Source: Pseudomonas uvaldensis
GTDB lineage: Bacteria; Pseudomonadota; Gammaproteobacteria; Pseudomonadales; Pseudomonadaceae
Assembly (NCBI RefSeq): GCF_021271205.1
Contig: NZ_JAIWKS010000001.1
Coordinates: forward strand, 434,001-498,000
Length of the DNA: 64,000 bases
Direction of reading: 5' to 3'
Below the pieces are notes generated by a model, which saw nothing but the letters and a program-made list of their open reading frames with translations, did not search any database and was not told where the DNA came from. The position numbers and the translations under genes are program-made. Position 1 is the first letter of the stretch. The number at the start of each line of letters is the position of its first letter. Shown piece by piece: positions 1 to 9,991 of this stretch.

Positions 1-977
1 GCCAGCAACACCAAAGGTACGTAGGCAACTACCAAAGCCAACGCGCCATCCATGTTCAACAAAACCACAGCCGCCGCCAGAGGCAAGAGCCATAACACAT
101 TGATCGCCGCCACCGCGAGCGTCACTGGCAAATGCCTGCCATACCGGCGCGAGGCAAATTGATAAGCATGACTGCGGTGAGCTTCATAGACCTTATCGCC
201 CCGCAAGAGACGACGGATCAAGGTCACGGTAGCATCGACAATAAAAACACCCAGCAAAATCAGCCAGACCCAAAGAAGCTTGGATGAAACCCAGGCGGCC
301 TGCAGTGACAACAAGCCCAGGATAATACCGAGGAACCCACTTCCCGCGTCGCCCATAAAGATACGTGCGGGAGGAAAGTTCCAATACAGGAAACCTCCGA
401 CAGCCATTGCGAGCACCAACGGAGTCACGATCAGCGTTTCAAAATCACCTAACCAATAAAGCAGGCAAGCCCCAAGGCAAGCGCAAATCGCTTCAACGCT
501 GGCGATTCCGTCTATTCCATCCATGAAGTTATAGAGGTTAAGCAACCACACCAGGTAGAACACCGCCAGAACGTGGCCAAGCCAAGCTAAATTCAGCTCC
601 AGTCCGAACAAAGAGATAGCCGGCAAGCCGCCCAGCCAGTACAACGCCCATATTGATGCCGCAAAATGCCCCAGCAATCGCCACCGAGCAGCGATATGCC
701 CATGGTCATCAAGAAATCCCAACACAGCGATCCCTGCTCCTGCCCCCAGCATTGCCCATAGGGTTGCCCCCGTCAGGAACCCACTGGCTGCCAATACGGG
801 CAGAGCCGCAAGGAAGCTGAGAACAATGGCTACGCCTCCGCCACGAGGAGTTGGGACGGTGTGTGAACTGCGAGCGTTGGGGATATCGATAATGCTTCTG
901 GACAACGCATAACGGCGCAGTAGCCATGTTGTGAGAAATGAAACGACCACAACAACCAGTAAACCTTGCGAGACCAT
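1..977 (-). CDS. wbpL: WbpL-like polyprenyl-phosphate HexNAc-1-P transferase (O-antigen initiating, GT4/MraY family), partial
   Basis: Partial gene; the start (ATG at 975-977) is inside the window and the 3' end lies beyond position 1. The translation is an integral membrane protein of many hydrophobic segments beginning MVSQGLLVVVVVSF. It carries the family signatures SSHTVPTPRGGG near residue 40, LDDHGH, NLYNFMDGIDG and GDAGSGFLG, which hold the Mg/UDP-binding aspartates of WecA/MraY-type enzymes. The family moves a UDP-activated HexNAc phosphate (in WbpL: FucNAc, QuiNAc or GlcNAc) onto undecaprenyl phosphate at the inner face of the cytoplasmic membrane, starting the O-antigen unit. Its ATG overlaps the TAA of the WbpV-like gene, so the two are translationally coupled. 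The exact sugar cannot be read from the sequence. Confidence 0.85.
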   Translation of the reverse strand, partial: MVSQGLLVVVVVSFLTTWLLRRYALSRSIIDIPNARSSHTVPTPRGGGVAIVLSFLAALPVLAASGFLTGATLWAMLGAGAGIAVLGFLDDHGHIAARWRLLGHFAASIWALYWLGGLPAISLFGLELNLAWLGHVLAVFYLVWLLNLYNFMDGIDGIASVEAICACLGACLLYWLGDFETLIVTPLVLAMAVGGFLYWNFPPARIFMGDAGSGFLGIILGLLSLQAAWVSSKLLWVWLILLGVFIVDATVTLIRRLLRGDKVYEAHRSHAYQFASRRYGRHLPVTLAVAAINVLWLLPLAAAVVLLNMDGALALVVAYVPLVLL

Positions 978-1933
978 TATTTACCCTGCTTCAAGAAAAA
1001 GCTCACCGTGTCTGCCAATCCTTGATCGACGCTAGTGACAGGAGCCCAGCCCAACAATTTACGAGTTTTACTGATATCGACCTGAAGCGAACCGCACAAA
1101 CGCTTGGAAAAGTCTCCTTTCCCAGCCAATCGCGCAGCGAAGTCGAGTATCCAGGATGGAACAGGAACCAAGCGCGAAGGTTTTTTAAGCGCTCTCGAAA
1201 TCCGTACTAAAAGCTGGGTAGTGGATAAGTCTTCCCCATCGCTGACCAAGAAAATCTGATTAGCCGCAGCGGGGTGACTTACGCACGTCACGATCAAATC
1301 AACCAGATTGTCGATACCTACCAGGCTTCGGGCATTATGAATAGCTCCCAAAGGCAACGGTATTCCTTTACTGAGCCAACGCATCATATTCAGGAAATTG
1401 GCTTTGACACCTGGACCATAAACCAGAACCGGGCGGATAATTACCACTTCCATGTCACTTTGCTCAGCCAGTGTCAGCAGCGCTTTTTCAGCCTCCATCT
1501 TGGAAACACCATAAGGGTCCAGCGGACAAGGAATATCATCCGGTTTGAAAGGCTGGCCCAGCGCAGTGCTTTCTCCGTTAACCTTGATTGAACTGAGAAA
1601 AATAAATCGTCGTACACCTGAAGCGGCAGCCTGGCGTGCGAGATTCAGAGTGCCGTCGACATTAATCTTTCTGAAATCCGCCAGTGGATCAGTCGAAGCA
1701 TCGCGCATGACATGCACACGTGCAGCGGTGTGGATAACTATATCTACTCCTTCAAGGGCCGCGGCCCATGAAGTTTCAGCGGCAAGATCCGGTATCTGGT
1801 GCGTCAGGACACCCGAGAGCTGTCGCGCATCACGAACCGAGGCACTGAGCTCAAAATGCTTATCGCATTTGATCTTATCAACCAAGGCAGTCCCAACAAA
1901 TCCACTCGCACCTGTCACCAACACTCGAGTCAT
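977..1933 (-). CDS. NAD-dependent epimerase/dehydratase family, WbpV-like UDP-hexos-4-ulose reductase
   Basis: 318 aa extended SDR. It opens with the Rossmann motif VTGASGFVG (residues 6-14) and has FLSSIKVNGES followed by YGVSK, the catalytic Ser and Tyr-x-x-x-Lys. The protein resembles WbpV-type enzymes that reduce the 4-keto group of UDP-2-acetamido-2,6-dideoxy-D-xylo-4-hexulose (made by WbpM) to UDP-QuiNAc or UDP-FucNAc, the substrate of the WbpL-like initiator encoded next. That role is inferred from family and position; an epimerase is the alternative. The start ATG overlaps the stop of the GT2 gene by 4 bp (ATGA), and its own stop overlaps the WbpL start. Confidence 0.75.
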   Translation of the reverse strand: MTRVLVTGASGFVGTALVDKIKCDKHFELSASVRDARQLSGVLTHQIPDLAAETSWAAALEGVDIVIHTAARVHVMRDASTDPLADFRKINVDGTLNLARQAAASGVRRFIFLSSIKVNGESTALGQPFKPDDIPCPLDPYGVSKMEAEKALLTLAEQSDMEVVIIRPVLVYGPGVKANFLNMMRWLSKGIPLPLGAIHNARSLVGIDNLVDLIVTCVSHPAAANQIFLVSDGEDLSTTQLLVRISRALKKPSRLVPVPSWILDFAARLAGKGDFSKRLCGSLQVDISKTRKLLGWAPVTSVDQGLADTVSFFLKQGK

Positions 1934-2700
1934 CGGGAAGACCCTGCAGGACGCTTAATGTATTCAAACAACTTGAACGGAATCTTGCTCAGGACCATAA
2001 GCAAATTGGTATAAACACCATTGCGGCGACATGCTTGAACGATCTCCTTGTTCAGATGAAGACTGCTCTTCACACCGGAAGTACTCACGCCGCCAGCCCG
2101 CATACGAACCAGAACCCGATCAAGCCTCGCAAATGCAAACTTATGAACCAGCAGCAGCCGAACGAACATCTCATAATCCGCAGATATTTTATATTTTACC
2201 GAATAAGGCCCTACCGCCTTGTATGCATCGGCTCGAACAAACGTCGCGGGATGAGGCGGCATCCAACCAAAACGAAGCTTCCAGGGACGAAAATGACCTG
2301 CGCTATAGAACCGAGTTACCGTGCCCAAATCCTCAGCGTTGACAAAAACGATATCACCGAACACAAGCTGGCTTTCCGGTGAGGAATTGAAACATTCAAC
2401 TACCGCGCCAACGGCGTCGCTCGATTCAAAAAAATCATCTGAATTGAGAATACCGATAACATCTCCGCTCGCCAGTGAAATGCCCTTGTTCATGGCATCA
2501 TAAATACCTTTATCTGGCTCACTGACGATTTTCGCGATTCGATCACTGTACTCGTTGACAATAGCCATGGTTGCGTCTTTGGAGGCCCCATCGACAATGA
2601 TGTACTCGATGTCTTCGTACCGCTGCGACAAGACTGACTCTATCGTGTCGCGAATGGTGGCTGCACTGTTATAGGAAACAGTAATAATCGAAATTTTCAA
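1930..2700 (-). CDS. Family 2 glycosyltransferase (O-antigen sugar transferase)
   Basis: 256 aa GT-A glycosyltransferase. The N-terminus MKISIITVSYNSAATI, the IIVDGASKDAT segment near residue 35 and the LNSDDFF metal-binding DxD-type motif near residue 88 are typical of GT2. The only in-frame start giving this N-terminus is TTG at 2698-2700, preceded by AAGGA at good spacing inside the end of the manC-type gene, so the TTG start is likely genuine. It probably adds an internal sugar, possibly L-fucose since gmd and fcl lie just upstream, to the lipid-linked O-unit. Donor and linkage are inference only. Confidence 0.8.
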   Translation of the reverse strand: MKISIITVSYNSAATIRDTIESVLSQRYEDIEYIIVDGASKDATMAIVNEYSDRIAKIVSEPDKGIYDAMNKGISLASGDVIGILNSDDFFESSDAVGAVVECFNSSPESQLVFGDIVFVNAEDLGTVTRFYSAGHFRPWKLRFGWMPPHPATFVRADAYKAVGPYSVKYKISADYEMFVRLLLVHKFAFARLDRVLVRMRAGGVSTSGVKSSLHLNKEIVQACRRNGVYTNLLMVLSKIPFKLFEYIKRPAGSSR

Positions 2701-2704
2701 ACCA

Positions 2705-4120
2705 TCATTCCTTTACCCGACCGTATCTATCTTCAAAACGGACAATGTCATCCTCCCCCAGGTAGGTACCCGACTGGACTTCAATCAACTCCAAAGGGAT
2801 CACACCAGGATTCTCAAGGGCATGAACTTGACCAACGGGAATGTAAGTTGACTGGTTTTCCGTAACCAGATAAGTTTTATCTCCGTTGGTTACCTGCGCC
2901 GTTCCGCTCACCACTATCCAGTGTTCCGCCCGATGGTGGTGCATTTGTACCGACAACTTGGCACCGGGATTAACTGTAATACGTTTGACCTGATAACGCG
3001 GTCCATTATCGATAGAGTCGTAAACCCCCCATGGACGATAGACTTCACGATGATTGGCATACTCGGGACGCTTGCAGCTTTTCAACTGATCGACGATTTT
3101 CTTGACGTCCTGTACGTCCCCCTTATGGGCGACAAGCACCGCGTCTTTGGTTTCAACGATCACCAGGTCGTCAACCCCGATTGTCGCCACAAGTCGATGG
3201 GTAGCATGTACATAGCTGCTGCTGGTACGCTCCGTGATCACGTCACCTTTAAGAACATTGCCATGGGCATCTTTTTCTGCGGTATCCCAAAGTGCGGACC
3301 AAGACCCCACATCATTCCATCCGGCGTCCAACGGCACCATCACCGCATCCGAAGTGCGTTCCATCACAGCATAGTCAATTGAGTTTTCAGGGCATGCTGC
3401 AAAGGCCTGAGCATTGACGCGTGTAAAGTGCATATCCTCTTGAGCACTGGCAAAAGAGGCACGGCAAGCATGCAGAATATCGGGAGCAAAACGCTCCAAC
3501 TCTTCTAAATAGCGGCTAGCCCGGAACATGAACATGCCGCTATTCCAAAAATACTCTCCACTTTCCAGATATTTTTGAGCAGCCGCTGAATCGGGTTTCT
3601 CCACGAAGCGATTGACAACATAACCACCGTTGCCAAGTGCCTGGCCCCTTTCCAGATAACCAAAACCGGTTTCCGGGTGAGTGGGGACGATTGCGAACGT
3701 CACCAGCTTCCCCCCCTCAGCCAGCGCCAAGGCGCGTTCGATACTTGTGTGGAACGCTCCAACGTCTTGAACAAGATGGTCCGCCGCAAGAACCAACAGG
3801 ACTGGATCCGCCCCCGAAACCGTGGCTTGTAATGCTGCCAGCGCGATAGCCGGTGCGGTATTCCGCCCCACCGGTTCGAGCAGAATACGAGCTTGCTCCA
3901 TTTCAAGCTGCCGCAGTTGCTCGGCCGCAAGAAAGCGATGCTGTTCATTGCAAATCAGTATGGGCAAATGATGATCGAGCCCTTCCAACCGCTTGATTGT
4001 CGATTGGAGTAACGATTGCCCAGCATCCACCAAAGGAAGAAACTGCTTGGGATTGAGCTGGCGAGACAAGGGCCAGAGGCGAGACCCCGCCCCCCCTGCC
4101 ATGATGACCGGAAGAAACAT
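2705..4120 (-). CDS. manC: Mannose-1-phosphate guanylyltransferase / mannose-6-phosphate isomerase (type II, ManC/AlgA/WbpW family)
   Basis: 471 aa, usual length for the bifunctional enzyme. The N-terminal nucleotidyltransferase domain has [12 protein letters not shown] (residues 9-20) and FVEKPD; the C-terminal cupin isomerase domain has [15 protein letters not shown] with the metal-binding histidines. It converts fructose-6-P to mannose-6-P and mannose-1-P plus GTP to GDP-mannose. GDP-mannose feeds the gmd and fcl products encoded immediately upstream, giving GDP-L-fucose. No phosphomannomutase is present in the window; the housekeeping AlgC enzyme probably serves. The last gene before it, fcl, ends 98 bp upstream. 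Confidence 0.9.
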   Translation of the reverse strand: MFLPVIMAGGAGSRLWPLSRQLNPKQFLPLVDAGQSLLQSTIKRLEGLDHHLPILICNEQHRFLAAEQLRQLEMEQARILLEPVGRNTAPAIALAALQATVSGADPVLLVLAADHLVQDVGAFHTSIERALALAEGGKLVTFAIVPTHPETGFGYLERGQALGNGGYVVNRFVEKPDSAAAQKYLESGEYFWNSGMFMFRASRYLEELERFAPDILHACRASFASAQEDMHFTRVNAQAFAACPENSIDYAVMERTSDAVMVPLDAGWNDVGSWSALWDTAEKDAHGNVLKGDVITERTSSSYVHATHRLVATIGVDDLVIVETKDAVLVAHKGDVQDVKKIVDQLKSCKRPEYANHREVYRPWGVYDSIDNGPRYQVKRITVNPGAKLSVQMHHHRAEHWIVVSGTAQVTNGDKTYLVTENQSTYIPVGQVHALENPGVIPLELIEVQSGTYLGEDDIVRFEDRYGRVKE

Positions 4121-4179
4121 TCAAGATCGTCCTGTACTGCTGCTATCGAGGTTGGCCATTAAATTTTTTATTCATAGGC

Positions 4180-4200
4180 TTACGGCGCGACAGGCCGTAA
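4180..4200. other. 7-bp perfect hairpin in the fcl-manC gap
   Basis: TTACGGC (4180-4186) and GCCGTAA (4194-4200) form a perfect stem with a 7-nt loop in the 98-bp space between fcl and the manC-type gene. No T-run follows on either strand, so it does not qualify as an intrinsic terminator. It might be an RNA-processing or stability element within the operon; function unknown. Confidence 0.4.
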
Positions 4201-4218
4201 AAACGTACTTAGACAAAA

Positions 4219-5193
4219 TCAATGTCTGGCTTCCAGACGATGCTCTACAAACCATTGATACGCATCACTCAACCCCTCTTCCAGCTCAATCGACGATTGC
4301 CATCCCAGCGCGCGAAGCCGGGAGACATCCATCAATTTACGGGGTGTGCCATCAGGCTTGCTGGCATCGAACGACAATCGCCCCTTAAACCCAGTGACTT
4401 TGGCGATGGTTTGCGCAAGCTCGCGTATTGTACAGTCCTTGCCTGTCCCCACATTGATATGAGACAGCATAGGCTGGGTGTTGGCCTGATAGGTGGCGCC
4501 ATCAAGTTCCATCACGTGCACACTGGCCGCCGCCATATCGTCGACGTGAAGAAATTCGCGCATCGGGTTGCCACTTCCCCAGATAACCACTTCCGCCTGG
4601 TCTGTCTGCACTGCTTCGTGAAAACGACGAAGCAGAGCCGGGATCACATGGCTATTTTCCGGATGATAGTTGTCATGCGGCCCATATAGATTGGTTGGCA
4701 TGACGCTGCGATAATCGCGGCCATGCTGGCGATTATAGCTCTCGCACAACTTGATCCCGGCAATCTTGGCGATCGCATACGGCTCGTTGGTCGATTCAAG
4801 GACGCCGGTAAGCAACGCCTCTTCTTTCATCGGTTGTACCGCCTGCTTGGGATATATGCAGGAGGACCCGAGGAACAGCAGCCTCTGCACGTCCGAATCA
4901 TGCGCCGCCCGAATCACGTTAGCTTGAATCATCAAATTGTCGTAGATGAAGTCCGCGGGAAACGTGTTGTTGGCGTGAATCCCCCCTACCTTGGCTGCCG
5001 CCAGATACACTTGATCAATTTGATTTCGCGCGAAAAAAGCCCGTACCGCCTGTTGATCCAGCAAGTCTAATTCGTCACGGCTGGCACAAAGAACGGAACG
5101 ATAGCCAAGAGCCTGGAGCCGACGCACGATGGCCGAGCCCACCATGCCTCGATGGCCGGCAACGAAAATGGTCTGGTTCAATTCGCGGGACAT
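4219..5193 (-). CDS. fcl: GDP-L-fucose synthase
   Basis: 324 aa SDR with [12 protein letters not shown] at residues 10-21, FLGSSCIYP near 107-115 and YAIAKIAG near 139-146, which supply the Ser/Cys, Tyr and Lys of the epimerase-reductase active site. It converts GDP-4-keto-6-deoxy-mannose to GDP-L-fucose with NADPH. The reading frame is open further upstream, but the ATG at 5191-5193 gives the canonical N-terminus and lies 2 bp after the gmd stop, so I use it. Gmd and Fcl together with ManC form a complete route from mannose-6-P. Confidence 0.93.
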   Translation of the reverse strand: MSRELNQTIFVAGHRGMVGSAIVRRLQALGYRSVLCASRDELDLLDQQAVRAFFARNQIDQVYLAAAKVGGIHANNTFPADFIYDNLMIQANVIRAAHDSDVQRLLFLGSSCIYPKQAVQPMKEEALLTGVLESTNEPYAIAKIAGIKLCESYNRQHGRDYRSVMPTNLYGPHDNYHPENSHVIPALLRRFHEAVQTDQAEVVIWGSGNPMREFLHVDDMAAASVHVMELDGATYQANTQPMLSHINVGTGKDCTIRELAQTIAKVTGFKGRLSFDASKPDGTPRKLMDVSRLRALGWQSSIELEEGLSDAYQWFVEHRLEARH

Positions 5194-5195
5194 TA

Positions 5196-6314
5196 TTAAT
5201 TCTCCAAGGCGACCGGGACATCGTGGCCGTACTGTTTGAGCAAAGCATGACGCTGAGCCGCCTTGAGGTCTTCCCTGACCATTTCCGCACACATCTCCTG
5301 TACGGTGATTTCCGGCACCCAACCCAGGTTCTTCTTGGCTTTGCTTGGGTCGCCCAACAGCGTTTCCACCTCAGCAGGCCGGAAGTAACGTGCGTCCACG
5401 CGAACAATAACATCTCCAACACTCAACGCCGGAGCCAACTGACCGTCGATACGCTCAACGACGGCACGTTCTTCCACACCTTCGCCTTCAAAGCGCAGTG
5501 TGATACCCAATTCAGCAGCAGACCAGCGCACGAACTCCCGTACGGAGTATTGAACGCCCGTAGCGATCACATAATCCTCTGGATGCTCTTGCTGCAACAT
5601 CATCCATTGCATGCGCACATAATCCTTGGCATGCCCCCAGTCCCGCAGCGCATCCATATTGCCCAGGAAGAGGCATTTTTCCAGTCCTTGGGAGATGTTT
5701 GCCAGGGCCCGGGTGATCTTGCGCGTTACAAATGTCTCGCCGCGACGCGGAGATTCATGATTGAACAGGATCCCGTTACAAGCGTACATGCCGTAGGCTT
5801 CGCGATAATTCACGGTAATCCAGTAGGCATATAGCTTCGCCACCGCATAGGGAGAGCGCGGGTAGAAAGGCGTCGTCTCCTTTTGGGGAATCTCCTGGAC
5901 CAAACCATACAATTCAGAAGTCGAAGCCTGATAAAAACGGGTCTTCTTCTCCAAGCCCAGCAAACGGATAGCTTCAAGTATCCGCAACGTTCCCATTGCG
6001 TCAACGTCAGCCGTGTATTCGGGAGACTCGAAACTCACCGCAACGTGAGATTGAGCCCCAAGGTTGTAGACCTCATCCGGCTGAACTTCCTGAATGATCC
6101 GAGTCAGGTTGGATGAGTCGCTCAAATCGCCGTAATGGAGGACAAAATTGCGGTTATCGACGTGTGGATCCTGATAGATATGATCGACGCGCTGGGTATT
6201 AAAGGACGACGCCCGGCGCTTGATACCGTGGACCTCGTAGCCTTTTTCGAGTAACAGCTCCGCCAAATACGAGCCATCCTGACCGGTAACCCCGGTGATT
6301 AGAGCCTTCTTCAT
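5196..6314 (-). CDS. gmd: GDP-mannose 4,6-dehydratase
   Basis: 372 aa, full family length. It starts [19 protein letters not shown], the NADP-binding glycine motif of Gmd, and has [25 protein letters not shown] with the Tyr/Lys pair and [11 protein letters not shown] in the GDP-binding part. It makes GDP-4-keto-6-deoxy-D-mannose. The frame is open 120 nt upstream, but the ATG at 6312-6314 with GGGAGTG upstream gives the conserved N-terminus. It starts 53 bp after the wzy-like gene stops. Confidence 0.95.
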   Translation of the reverse strand: MKKALITGVTGQDGSYLAELLLEKGYEVHGIKRRASSFNTQRVDHIYQDPHVDNRNFVLHYGDLSDSSNLTRIIQEVQPDEVYNLGAQSHVAVSFESPEYTADVDAMGTLRILEAIRLLGLEKKTRFYQASTSELYGLVQEIPQKETTPFYPRSPYAVAKLYAYWITVNYREAYGMYACNGILFNHESPRRGETFVTRKITRALANISQGLEKCLFLGNMDALRDWGHAKDYVRMQWMMLQQEHPEDYVIATGVQYSVREFVRWSAAELGITLRFEGEGVEERAVVERIDGQLAPALSVGDVIVRVDARYFRPAEVETLLGDPSKAKKNLGWVPEITVQEMCAEMVREDLKAAQRHALLKQYGHDVPVALEN

Positions 6315-6367
6315 ATACCTACACTCCCAGTCATTTTTGTAAATCCTAAAAACACCAGCCTGTCCAC

Positions 6368-7480
6368 CTAACCATACGAAGGGGGTGATTCCGCCGCCCT
6401 TCCGAAACGGGGTATGAAGCGTTTGAAATACCAATAAAAAACCAACGGAAAAACCAGAAAATCCATCAGATTAAACAAGTAAAATATATCAAACGCAGCA
6501 CGAAACAAATACAGCAAGAGAACAATCGCCAAAAAATACCTTTCATCAGCCAGCAAGGCTATGAGAGACCAACCGGCAATAAAAATCAGAAAAAATATTG
6601 AAACACCAAAAAATGAATGCAATCGAAGGAATGCGCTATGAGGGTTGCCCCCAAAAGACTCGACCATTGGCACACCTGTTAAATCCACACCCGCAAAAAA
6701 GCTGATAGGATCTAGATGGGCAAAATAATCTTGGGCAATGAGATACCTCTCACTCTCCAACCCCGCTGTTAAATTCGTCTGCGACTGCAAAAGATCATAA
6801 AAATACTCCCAACCAAAAACCAAAACTATGGCACCGATCAATCCCATAGCCAGAACGACAAAAGCGTTTTTACGCCACAACGCACACAACAACAGCACAA
6901 ACGAAACAAACAGCCCATTACGGCTGTACAAGGGAATACTTATCAAAAACACTAAAAAAAGCAACGTGACGGAAACAGATTTACCCCGAAGCTCCCGAGA
7001 AAAAATATAACCACTTGCGAGCGCCAGCAGAATGCCCGAATACACGTTCCGACTTGATCCAGTTAAAACCCTATTAAATTCAGTTGGCCCATAACCTTCA
7101 GCCACAATCAGCCAAACCGTAGCAGCCAAAAACATCAGAAAGGGATATTCGAAGAACATTGCCGTCTTACGACACTCTACCGCATACCAGGCAATACCAA
7201 GCCCTGAAACAAAAACAAAAACCGTGAAAATACTCCGGTACTCAGACCAATCATAGTTAAACAATGAGAACGCGAACAGACAGACAAGCAAAAGCAGCAT
7301 AGAAAAGAAAGCTAAGCCGTTTCGTCCTCGGGAAACCGATAACATGACAGCGAATACCGCCCCTCCAACGGCCACCGCTCCGGTACGGTAGTCGATCGCC
7401 CCATAAAAAAAGGCCAATACAGAAAAAACGATGTACATGCACGCACACAAAAATGCGCTACCTTGAAGGACAGCGGTCAC
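6368..7480 (-). CDS. wzy: O-antigen polymerase-like multispanning membrane protein (Wzy candidate)
   Basis: 370 aa protein made almost entirely of hydrophobic helices (about ten) separated by short loops, with a larger hydrophilic loop around residues 230-290 ([18 protein letters not shown]...). This shape and its place between the transferase genes and gmd fit Wzy, which polymerises O-units at the periplasmic face. Wzy proteins share almost no sequence signature, so the call rests on topology, context and the absence of another candidate. Base composition is visibly AT-richer than gmd or the pse genes, with several A/T runs, a common sign of exchanged O-antigen DNA. It lies 40 bp after the GT42-like gene. 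Confidence 0.7.
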   Translation of the reverse strand: MTAVLQGSAFLCACMYIVFSVLAFFYGAIDYRTGAVAVGGAVFAVMLSVSRGRNGLAFFSMLLLLVCLFAFSLFNYDWSEYRSIFTVFVFVSGLGIAWYAVECRKTAMFFEYPFLMFLAATVWLIVAEGYGPTEFNRVLTGSSRNVYSGILLALASGYIFSRELRGKSVSVTLLFLVFLISIPLYSRNGLFVSFVLLLCALWRKNAFVVLAMGLIGAIVLVFGWEYFYDLLQSQTNLTAGLESERYLIAQDYFAHLDPISFFAGVDLTGVPMVESFGGNPHSAFLRLHSFFGVSIFFLIFIAGWSLIALLADERYFLAIVLLLYLFRAAFDIFYLFNLMDFLVFPLVFYWYFKRFIPRFGRAAESPPSYG

Positions 7481-7520
7481 TCAGTCACCTTTACAAGAAA
7501 CAGTCCATTTATCATTCAGG

Positions 7521-8411
7521 CTAAACCCACCCCAAGACTTTGGCCGACGGAGACAGCCGACTGGCTGCCAACACTTCAACATCGTATTTCTTTAGTTCTT
7601 CCTTTAACGCTTGCATGACCGTCACTACACCAACGCCATTTTCACCGACAGCGGTTTTATGCAACTCGACCCCTGTCTCATCCAACTTCAATGGTGGAGG
7701 AAGCTCCGCATCATTGAAAATCACCTCGGAAGCATCGGCACCATAAAAGTGCGGCCCTTGAAAGTCCAGACCATGAACGATAATTTTCTTGAAGCCCATG
7801 GTTTTGGCCAATATAACCAAGCCAACGACACTGGAAACGGCCTGGGGCAAATGCCGGGAGTCTGCACACATCTGAGCCACTATAGGAGCGACTCCCTTGC
7901 TACCAAAGATCCGGAAATGCCGATCCTTGATAAATAGCGCCTTACCCGCGTACAGCATGCCAATCAGACCGATCGAATTTTTAAGTTCCGACAAATTCTT
8001 GAAAATAACCTTTGATCTGGAGAAAACATTGAATTTCTCTAGTGCAAAATACGCTTGATAGGTATTGACAAAAAAACGCAAATTTTTCACAGAGGCATTT
8101 TCTATAAAGTGCAAATCGGGATCTTTGCACTTTAAAAAAGAAAAATTAAACCCGATGACAAATGAATTTGAACGATCAATACTGTCAAAGGAGTGATTTA
8201 AACTCCAACCCGAGGCAAGGATATGACAGACTCTGGAGGAGTCAAATTCATTCACAGGAATAACAAACTCGGACATACCCATACGCTTTAGTTTGGCTGC
8301 CCGCCGCTGCTGCACAATAGATTCAAAACCACAAATCAAGTGTGCACAGCAGAGCTGAAGCATCAGCGGCAAACGACCGAGGACGGTCCTTATTTGCTTC
8401 TTATCTGGCAT
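7521..8411 (-). CDS. Putative nonulosonic-acid glycosyltransferase, GT42-like
   Basis: 296 aa. After about 60 residues a Rossmann-like strand with CHILASGWSLN (62-72) resembles the CMP-binding G-x-SL turn of GT42 sialyltransferases. Later come SSVVGLVILAKTMGFKKI, HGLDFQG (213-219) and a histidine at 251, in the same order as the G-I-D-F block and catalytic histidine region of Campylobacter Cst-type enzymes, then LAASRLSPSA near 281-290. The gene overlaps pseI by 11 bp and is the only unassigned transferase-like gene in the pse operon, so transfer of a CMP-activated Pse-type sugar is the inferred job. The resemblance is by eye; a DUF115/MptE-like relative is an alternative. AT-rich in its middle. 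Confidence 0.55.
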   Translation of the reverse strand: MPDKKQIRTVLGRLPLMLQLCCAHLICGFESIVQQRRAAKLKRMGMSEFVIPVNEFDSSRVCHILASGWSLNHSFDSIDRSNSFVIGFNFSFLKCKDPDLHFIENASVKNLRFFVNTYQAYFALEKFNVFSRSKVIFKNLSELKNSIGLIGMLYAGKALFIKDRHFRIFGSKGVAPIVAQMCADSRHLPQAVSSVVGLVILAKTMGFKKIIVHGLDFQGPHFYGADASEVIFNDAELPPPLKLDETGVELHKTAVGENGVGVVTVMQALKEELKKYDVEVLAASRLSPSAKVLGWV

Positions 8412-9474
8412 GGAAATCGTCCATTTTTACAGGAGTGTTTTCCGCCACATCCCTAGTCAACACACTACCAACAACACTGTCCATGAATTTAGGAGGCACA
8501 CCAAACCCTGGCCTCACACTTCTAACCGAGTCGGCCGCAATAACATCACCTGCCTTCAAGGATTTGACAAAATATAACGAACGCCGAAACTGCACGTTTC
8601 CCTGCTCGCTTGATTTTCTGCCGTAATCAACCCTGCCCAACGCAGCCCATGCCGTTTTGCTATCCTGACATAAGGCCATCAACTCCGAGGGTTCGAGTGA
8701 GAAACTGTCATCGGGCCCACCACCACTCCGGTCAAGTGTGAAGTGTTTTTCAATGATTGATGCACCCAACGCTACACTCGTAATAGCAGTAGTGTTATCC
8801 AATGTATGATCGGACAACCCCGTCACCAACCCGTGTCGCCGGATCATGTCGGGTATCGTTCGCAAATTATAGTCATGCGCAGGAGCAGGATAACCACTGA
8901 CGCAGTGAAGTATCGCCAACTCCTTACAACCACCCTCACGGGCCGCCACAATGGCCTCCTCTATTTCCTCGGCATCAGCCATGCCAGTGGAAATAATCAT
9001 GGGTTTCCCCGTACTGGCGACATATTTGATGAGAGGCAAATCAATCGCTTCAAACGATGCGATTTTATAAGCAGGGGCGTTTAATCCTTCCAGCAGATCG
9101 ACTGCCGTCCTATCGAAGGGCGAACTGAAAATCGTGATACCCAACTTTCGTGCATAATCAAAAAGTGGGGCGTGCCACTCCCAAGGCATGTGTGCCTCTT
9201 CGTACAAGTCATATAACGTTCGTCCATCCCATAACCCGCCGCTGATCCGGAACTCATCTGAATCAGACTTTAATGTAATGGTATCGGCTGTATACGTCTG
9301 CAACTTGATCGCGTCAGCGCCGGCCTTTTTTGCCTCCTCCATGATTCTCTTGGCGGTTTCAAAATGACCATTATGATTGGCAGACAATTCAGCTATAACA
9401 TAAGGCGGTTCGTCGACACCAATCTTCCTGCCGGCAATACTGATCGATGGATTCGGCATGCTATTCATTCCCAT
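8401..9474 (-). CDS. pseI: Pseudaminic acid synthase (NeuB family)
   Basis: 357 aa. The N-terminal TIM-barrel has YVIAELSANHNG (25-36), DAIKLQTYT and FSSPFDRTAVDLL, all conserved in NeuB/PseI enzymes that condense phosphoenolpyruvate with a six-carbon 2,4-diacetamido sugar. The C-terminal part (about 295-357, RRSLYFVKSLKAGDVI...) is the SAF/antifreeze-like domain. The neighbours pseB, C, G and H identify the substrate as the Pse precursor rather than ManNAc. The start overlaps the pseH stop by 14 bp; three closely spaced ATGs (residues 1, 3 and 6) make the exact start uncertain. Confidence 0.9.
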   Translation of the reverse strand: MGMNSMPNPSISIAGRKIGVDEPPYVIAELSANHNGHFETAKRIMEEAKKAGADAIKLQTYTADTITLKSDSDEFRISGGLWDGRTLYDLYEEAHMPWEWHAPLFDYARKLGITIFSSPFDRTAVDLLEGLNAPAYKIASFEAIDLPLIKYVASTGKPMIISTGMADAEEIEEAIVAAREGGCKELAILHCVSGYPAPAHDYNLRTIPDMIRRHGLVTGLSDHTLDNTTAITSVALGASIIEKHFTLDRSGGGPDDSFSLEPSELMALCQDSKTAWAALGRVDYGRKSSEQGNVQFRRSLYFVKSLKAGDVIAADSVRSVRPGFGVPPKFMDSVVGSVLTRDVAENTPVKMDDFHAR

Positions 9475-9991
9475 TTTTTTGCAGCCATTCAGCGCTTAAC
9501 AATCCAAAGCAGATGATGGCATGATAATTTTCTCCATCGTAGTGCTGGTCACGCAGAGTCCCTTCCTGCTGGAATCCCAAGCTGCGATGGAATCGAATTG
9601 AGCGTTCATTGAAGGCAATCGCCTGACCACAAACTTTGTGCAGATTGAGTTTGCGAAAGGCAAATGCCAGAGCAGCCTCCCCTAACTGTCGCCCCGTTCC
9701 CTTGGGCGCATCTGGCGCAATGTAGAATCCCCAGTCCGCTACTCCAACGGAGCGCTGCTCTGTTATATTCACATAACCCAGTGGCCTCCCCTCCTGCTCG
9801 AATATAAGGAGATGCGTGCGTGGATCCTGAGAAACACGTAAAAACCACGAGCGGTGTTCTTCAATCGTGATCTCATGCTGAGTGTACATATAACGACGAA
9901 TGTCGGGATGATTGCGCCAGCTAAGCACGATGTCCAGATCGTTAGTATTCATTCTCCGTATCGATGAATACTCGGGCCGTGAATCATGCAT
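9461..9991 (-). CDS. pseH: UDP-4-amino-4,6-dideoxy-N-acetyl-beta-L-altrosamine N-acetyltransferase (GNAT)
   Basis: 176 aa GNAT-fold acetyltransferase: WRNHPDIRRYMYTQ near residues 26-39 and the acetyl-CoA loop region PDAPKGTGRQLGEAAL near 93-108, then LNLHKVCGQ and IAFNERSIRFHRSLGF. These match RimJ/PseH-type enzymes. In the Pse pathway it acetylates N4 of the PseC product. It overlaps pseG by 8 bp and pseI by 14 bp, consistent with coupled translation. Confidence 0.88.
   Translation of the reverse strand: MHDSRPEYSSIRRMNTNDLDIVLSWRNHPDIRRYMYTQHEITIEEHRSWFLRVSQDPRTHLLIFEQEGRPLGYVNITEQRSVGVADWGFYIAPDAPKGTGRQLGEAALAFAFRKLNLHKVCGQAIAFNERSIRFHRSLGFQQEGTLRDQHYDGENYHAIICFGLLSAEWLQKNGNE

Noticed and set aside
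4180..4200. Hairpin as terminator between fcl and manC
   Set aside because: No T-run on either strand and the pathway needs both genes; kept only as a hairpin of unknown role.
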